Assembly (NCBI GenBank): GCA_030681555.1
Contig: JAUXRW010000084.1
Location: 1-33,913 of the forward strand
From: Acidimicrobiales bacterium
GTDB lineage: Bacteria > Actinomycetota > Acidimicrobiia > Acidimicrobiales > VFJN01
Direction of reading: 5' to 3'
Length of the DNA stretch: 33,913 nt
Made by a program: the position numbers and the translations under genes. Positions 31,067-33,913 of the stretch are shown here, piece by piece. Position 1 is the stretch's first letter. Each line of letters opens with the position of its first letter. The notes below the pieces were generated by a model. The model ran no database searches. It was given only the letters and a program-made list of their open reading frames with translations, and was not told where the DNA came from.

Positions 31067-32323
31067 CTAGCCGGCGACGCCGGCGTCCCCGTAGGTGGCC
31101 GCCACCCCGGCGCTCGGACCGTGGTCGGCGACCGCCGCCGCGAGGTCGCGCAGGAACTCGTCGGCCACCTCGAGGTGGTAGGGCGACAGCATCAGGTGCA
31201 GCCCTCCCTGCTGGCGGTCGAGGTGCCAGCCGCGATCGCCCATGACGTCGTTGACCGCGGCGAGGTCGTGGACCTCCGAGGCGACCTCCATGACGCCCAT
31301 CACCGGGTCGCCGGTGATGTGCAGCCCGTCGATCGCCTCGATGCCCGCCCGGAACCGCACGGTGGCGTCCCGTACCTGCCCGGCCAGCCGGAGGTACCCC
31401 TCGGCGCCGAGGTGGTTGATCGTGGCCCAGGCCGCAGCGATCGGGGCGCCCGGACGGGTGCCGGCGGTGGTGGCGGAGCCGTACAGGCCACCCGGCCAGC
31501 CGTCGTAGAGGAAGTGCTGACGGCGCAGCTGCTCCTGGTCGCGGTGGAGCAGGAGCGAGACACCCTTGAACGACCACCCGTACTTGTGGATGTCGGCGGA
31601 CAGCGAGGTCACGCCGGGCACCGAGAGGTCCCACGGCGGGACCGGCTCCCCGAGCCGCTCCCAAAACGGCAGCAGCCAACCGCCGAGGCACGCGTCGACG
31701 TGGCACAGGACGTCCCGGCCGGCGGCCAGTGCCGCCAGCTCCGGGATCGGGTCGATGACGCCGTACGGGTAGCAGGGGGCCGAGCCGACGAGCAGCGCCG
31801 TGCGGTCGGTCAGCGCGTTCGCCGCGGCGTCGGGCGCCAGGCGGCCGTCCGCGCCGACGGGCACGAGCACGTGCTCGACGTCGAGGTAGTGCGCCGCCTT
31901 CGCGAACGCCGGATGCGCGGTCGTCGCGGTGACCAGCTGCGGTTCGGCGATCCCGTTGGCGTCGCGCGCCCGCTCCCGGGCCACCTGGACGGCGAGGAAG
32001 ATGCTCTCCGTGCCGCCGGAGGTGAGCTTGCCGGCCGCGTCGGGCAGCCCGAGGAGATCGGCCGCCATCGCAACGACCTCCTTCTCCATCTTCAGCAGGC
32101 TCGGGAAGGCGAACGGGTTGAGGTAGTTCTCGTGGAGGTACTCGACGGCAACGGCGCGGTGCAGCGCCTCCAGGTCTTCGTCCCCCGGGTTGTACACGAG
32201 GCTGAACGTGCGGCCCCCGCGCCAGTTCGCATCGCCGCCGCGTCCGTTCTCGATCTCCGCGACGATCCCGTCGACCGACCGACCGGCGGTCGGGAACCCG
32301 GGCGCGGGCGTACCGGAGCTCAC
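31067..32323 (-). CDS. PLP-dependent decarboxylase/lyase (group II decarboxylase-sphingosine phosphate lyase-like)
   Basis: This 418-residue fold-type I PLP enzyme starts at GTG 32323, which overlaps the DUF3151 stop (GTGA). Visible motifs are GKLTSGGTESIFLAVQVARERAR (PLP phosphate, about 99-121), TATTAHPAFAKAAHYLDVEHV, HVDACLGGWLLPFW (cofactor Asp, about 209-222), and SADIHKYGWSFKGVSLLL with the Schiff-base Lys247. These are shared by glutamate decarboxylases and sphingosine-1-phosphate lyases, and the HKYG(W/Y)xxKG form slightly favours the lyase-like branch. The substrate is undetermined. The MobA-rhodanese gene follows after 3 nt. Confidence 0.88.
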   Translation of the reverse strand: MSSGTPAPGFPTAGRSVDGIVAEIENGRGGDANWRGGRTFSLVYNPGDEDLEALHRAVAVEYLHENYLNPFAFPSLLKMEKEVVAMAADLLGLPDAAGKLTSGGTESIFLAVQVARERARDANGIAEPQLVTATTAHPAFAKAAHYLDVEHVLVPVGADGRLAPDAAANALTDRTALLVGSAPCYPYGVIDPIPELAALAAGRDVLCHVDACLGGWLLPFWERLGEPVPPWDLSVPGVTSLSADIHKYGWSFKGVSLLLHRDQEQLRRQHFLYDGWPGGLYGSATTAGTRPGAPIAAAWATINHLGAEGYLRLAGQVRDATVRFRAGIEAIDGLHITGDPVMGVMEVASEVHDLAAVNDVMGDRGWHLDRQQGGLHLMLSPYHLEVADEFLRDLAAAVADHGPSAGVAATYGDAGVAG

Positions 32324-32757
32324 CCCGGCTCCGTCGGCGGCCACGACGGGTCGAGCTGTCGCAGGAACAGGGCACAGCGATCGGCCTCGTCACCCTCGCC
32401 GATCTCGGCGGCGGTGCGCTGCAGCCCGGCGAGCGCTCGGAGGAACCCACGGTTCGGCTCGTGGACCCACCGGACGTAGCCGCTCCCCCGCCACCCGTTG
32501 GCGCGGAGCCGATCGAGCCCGCGGTGGTAGCCCACCCGGTAGGCGGCGTAGCTCTCGATCACGTCCCGCCCCTCGTCGCCTAACCGGGCCCAGCCGTCGA
32601 GGAACCGAGGCCACCGCGCGACGGCGGCGGCGATGGCGTCCCGGCGGGCCGCCCCCTCCTGCTCGAGGGCGCCGGCCAGCGCCGCCAGCGCCTCCGCCGG
32701 CTCGTGGTCGAGGACGGTCTCGGGCGGACCGGATGTGGTGAGCGTGACCTCGGACAT
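32320..32757 (-). CDS. DUF3151 family protein
   Basis: This 145-residue soluble protein contains the DUF3151 pattern. LDHEPAEALAALAGAL opens it, followed by AARRDAIAAAVARWPRFLDGWARLGD, then ESYAAYRVGYHRGLDRLRANGWRGSGYVRW and NRGFLRALAGLQRTAAEIGE. The family is widespread in actinobacteria with no assigned role. It is the first gene of the operon. The ATG lies exactly 6 nt after a TAGGTT box, and the TGA overlaps the decarboxylase GTG. Confidence 0.92.
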   Translation of the reverse strand: MSEVTLTTSGPPETVLDHEPAEALAALAGALEQEGAARRDAIAAAVARWPRFLDGWARLGDEGRDVIESYAAYRVGYHRGLDRLRANGWRGSGYVRWVHEPNRGFLRALAGLQRTAAEIGEGDEADRCALFLRQLDPSWPPTEPG

Positions 32758-32763
32758 GCGCCG

Positions 32764-32769
32764 AACCTA
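32764..32769 (-). promoter_or_regulatory. -10 box TAGGTT for leaderless DUF3151 operon
   Basis: TGTAGGTT on the minus strand ends exactly 6 nt before the ATG at 32757 (cggcgc between). No ribosome-binding site is present. It lies between the patatin stop (32782) and this gene. Confidence 0.55.
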
Positions 32770-32781
32770 CAGGCGGCGACG

Positions 32782-33678
32782 TCACGCGTCCTTGGTGGAC
32801 GCGCCCGGTCGCGCGTCGGGCGGCAGCGGACCGTGGTCCTCGACCGTCCCGTCGAGGAACCGCTCGGTCGCCACGTGGGCGCTGCGGATCAGCTCCCCGC
32901 TCCGCGAGAAGTCGTTGTAGCGCATCGCGCTCGTCGCACCGGTCGGGAGCACGATCGCCTCCACACCAGGGGGGAGGGACTCGAGCGCCGTCTTGAACCG
33001 GTGTCGGCGGCCCGCCCAGTACGCCTGCACGACCACGTCCAGGGGCCGCTTGGGCTCGGGCCGGGGCCGGTCGATGGTGCCGCAGTGCAGGACGTACACG
33101 GTGGTGGCACCGAGGGCCACGGCCCGCAGGATCGGGACGTCGTTGACGATGGCGCCGTCGAGGTACCGCACCCCGTCGATCTCGACCGCCGGCAGGATGC
33201 CGGGCAGGGCGGCGGACGCCAGGAGCGGCTCGACCAGCGGTCCCGTGGAGAACCACACCTCCCGAGCCTCGAGCACGTCGGTGGCCACGCACTGGAAGCG
33301 GAGCGGCAGCTGCTCGAACAGGTCGGCCCGGAGTACGCCGTGCAGCACGCCCCGCAGCCGGTCGTTCCCGTGGATGGCCTCACCTCGCCGGGCAATGGCC
33401 AGGGCACTGGGGAGCAGGCCGCTGGGGAGCACCTCCTGCCCCGCCAGGCCCCGCCACAGGTCCTCGAGGCGGGCCAGCCCCGTGAGGGTGGGGTCCTGCG
33501 CGAACACCGCGCCGTTGATGGCGCCGATCGACGAGCCCAGAACCATCTGGGGGTGGATGTCGTGCTCGACGAGCGCGCGGAGCATCCCGACCTGCACCGC
33601 GCCGTGGTTGCCGCCGCCGGACAGCACGAAGGCCACGGGTCCGCTCCGGCGGCGCAGGAGGTCGCGGAGCTTGCCCAC
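32782..33678 (-). CDS. Patatin-like phospholipase (RssA type)
   Basis: This 298-residue serine hydrolase has a Ser-Asp dyad: nucleophile in VLGSSIGAING (GSSIG, S50) and Asp in RYLDGAIVND (DGA, D174). The oxyanion-hole block is VLSGGGNHGAVQVGML. The protein matches bacterial RssA-like patatins in length and order. GTG at 33678 directly follows the TAG of the upstream alpha/beta hydrolase, so the two lipolytic-type enzymes are co-transcribed. No signal peptide is seen, so it should be cytoplasmic or peripheral. Confidence 0.92.
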   Translation of the reverse strand: MGKLRDLLRRRSGPVAFVLSGGGNHGAVQVGMLRALVEHDIHPQMVLGSSIGAINGAVFAQDPTLTGLARLEDLWRGLAGQEVLPSGLLPSALAIARRGEAIHGNDRLRGVLHGVLRADLFEQLPLRFQCVATDVLEAREVWFSTGPLVEPLLASAALPGILPAVEIDGVRYLDGAIVNDVPILRAVALGATTVYVLHCGTIDRPRPEPKRPLDVVVQAYWAGRRHRFKTALESLPPGVEAIVLPTGATSAMRYNDFSRSGELIRSAHVATERFLDGTVEDHGPLPPDARPGASTKDA

Positions 33679-33913
33679 CTACGGCACGGCTCCCGCGGGG
33701 TCGCCGACCTCGTGCGCCTCGGCCATCGCCAGCGCCCGGCGCACGAGCTCCGCCATCTCCACCGGGTGGCTGAAGTGACAGCCGTGGTCCGAACCCTCGA
33801 CCACCGCCAGCTGGGCGACCGGCGCGCCGCGGGCGAGCCGCTTCGCCGTCTCCTGGTGGTGCGGGCCCGACTCGGTGCCGTGGGCAGCGAGCACGGGCAC
33901 CCGCACATCGTCG
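33679..33913 (-). CDS. Alpha/beta hydrolase, C-terminal part (runs off right edge)
   Basis: The last 77 codons of a minus-strand gene are present (VRVPVLAAHGTESGPHHQETAKRL...). VPVLAAHGTESG is the strand carrying the catalytic acid region, and VVEGSDHGCHFSHPVEMAELVRRAL carries the catalytic-histidine region typical of alpha/beta hydrolases. The nucleophile lies outside the window. The gene ends with TAG adjoining the patatin GTG. Substrate unknown. Confidence 0.82.
   Translation of the reverse strand, partial: DDVRVPVLAAHGTESGPHHQETAKRLARGAPVAQLAVVEGSDHGCHFSHPVEMAELVRRALAMAEAHEVGDPAGAVP

Overview
The window is about 34 kb of very GC-rich DNA with densely packed genes, short overlaps and many GTG starts. 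It carries a complete Pup-proteasome system, an F420 biosynthesis gene (fbiC), a MarP-type periplasmic protease and DUF3151/DUF3073-type proteins. Together these point to an actinobacterium (Actinomycetota). The gene order and the DUF3866 neighbour make me suspect the class Acidimicrobiia, but that is inference; no rRNA or tRNA gene is present to anchor it.

Layout. (1) 1-10015, minus strand: Pup-proteasome locus in the order mpa, dop, pup, prcB, two tiny tandem-duplicated reading frames, prcA, a MacB-like ABC ATPase and FtsX-type permease, pafA, DUF3866 (cut by the left edge). Pup is deamidated by Dop, ligated to targets by PafA, recognised by Mpa and fed to the PrcAB core. (2) 10166-11722, plus strand: a ferredoxin and an MgtE/SLC41-like membrane protein. 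(3) 11747-15591, minus strand: a seven-gene overlapping operon with a holin-X-like membrane protein, two small proteins, a TtuB-like sulfur carrier, TtuA, TrmI (both tRNA T-loop modification enzymes) and a MarP-like protease. (4) 15635-18996, minus strand: TetR regulator, split NDP-forming acyl-CoA synthetase (beta, alpha) and a LON-domain protein. (5) 19077-22822, plus strand: transketolase, transaldolase and 6-phosphogluconolactonase. (6) 22835-26347: a GNAT-like protein carrying an inserted palindrome (minus), divergent fbiC (plus) and an unlisted 55-residue zinc-knuckle protein (minus). (7) 26383-28615: LOG-family protein, a small coiled protein, a cysteine-rich protein and a DUF3073-like protein. 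(8) 28700-28950: debris of a GH13 alpha-glucosidase gene. (9) 28953-32757, minus strand: DUF3151, PLP decarboxylase, MobA-rhodanese and RNase D as one operon. (10) 32782-33913, minus strand: patatin and the C-terminus of an alpha/beta hydrolase.

The most unusual observations are these. Two translationally coupled 32- and 34-codon duplicated mini-frames sit between prcB and prcA. PrcB has alanine instead of glycine just before the predicted catalytic threonine. A TAGGKT box recurs exactly 6 nt before start codons, which suggests leaderless transcripts. The TtuB-like carrier ends in GGAS rather than GG. A 21-bp-arm palindrome lies in frame inside a GNAT-like gene. A GH13 gene has collapsed to three short fragments.
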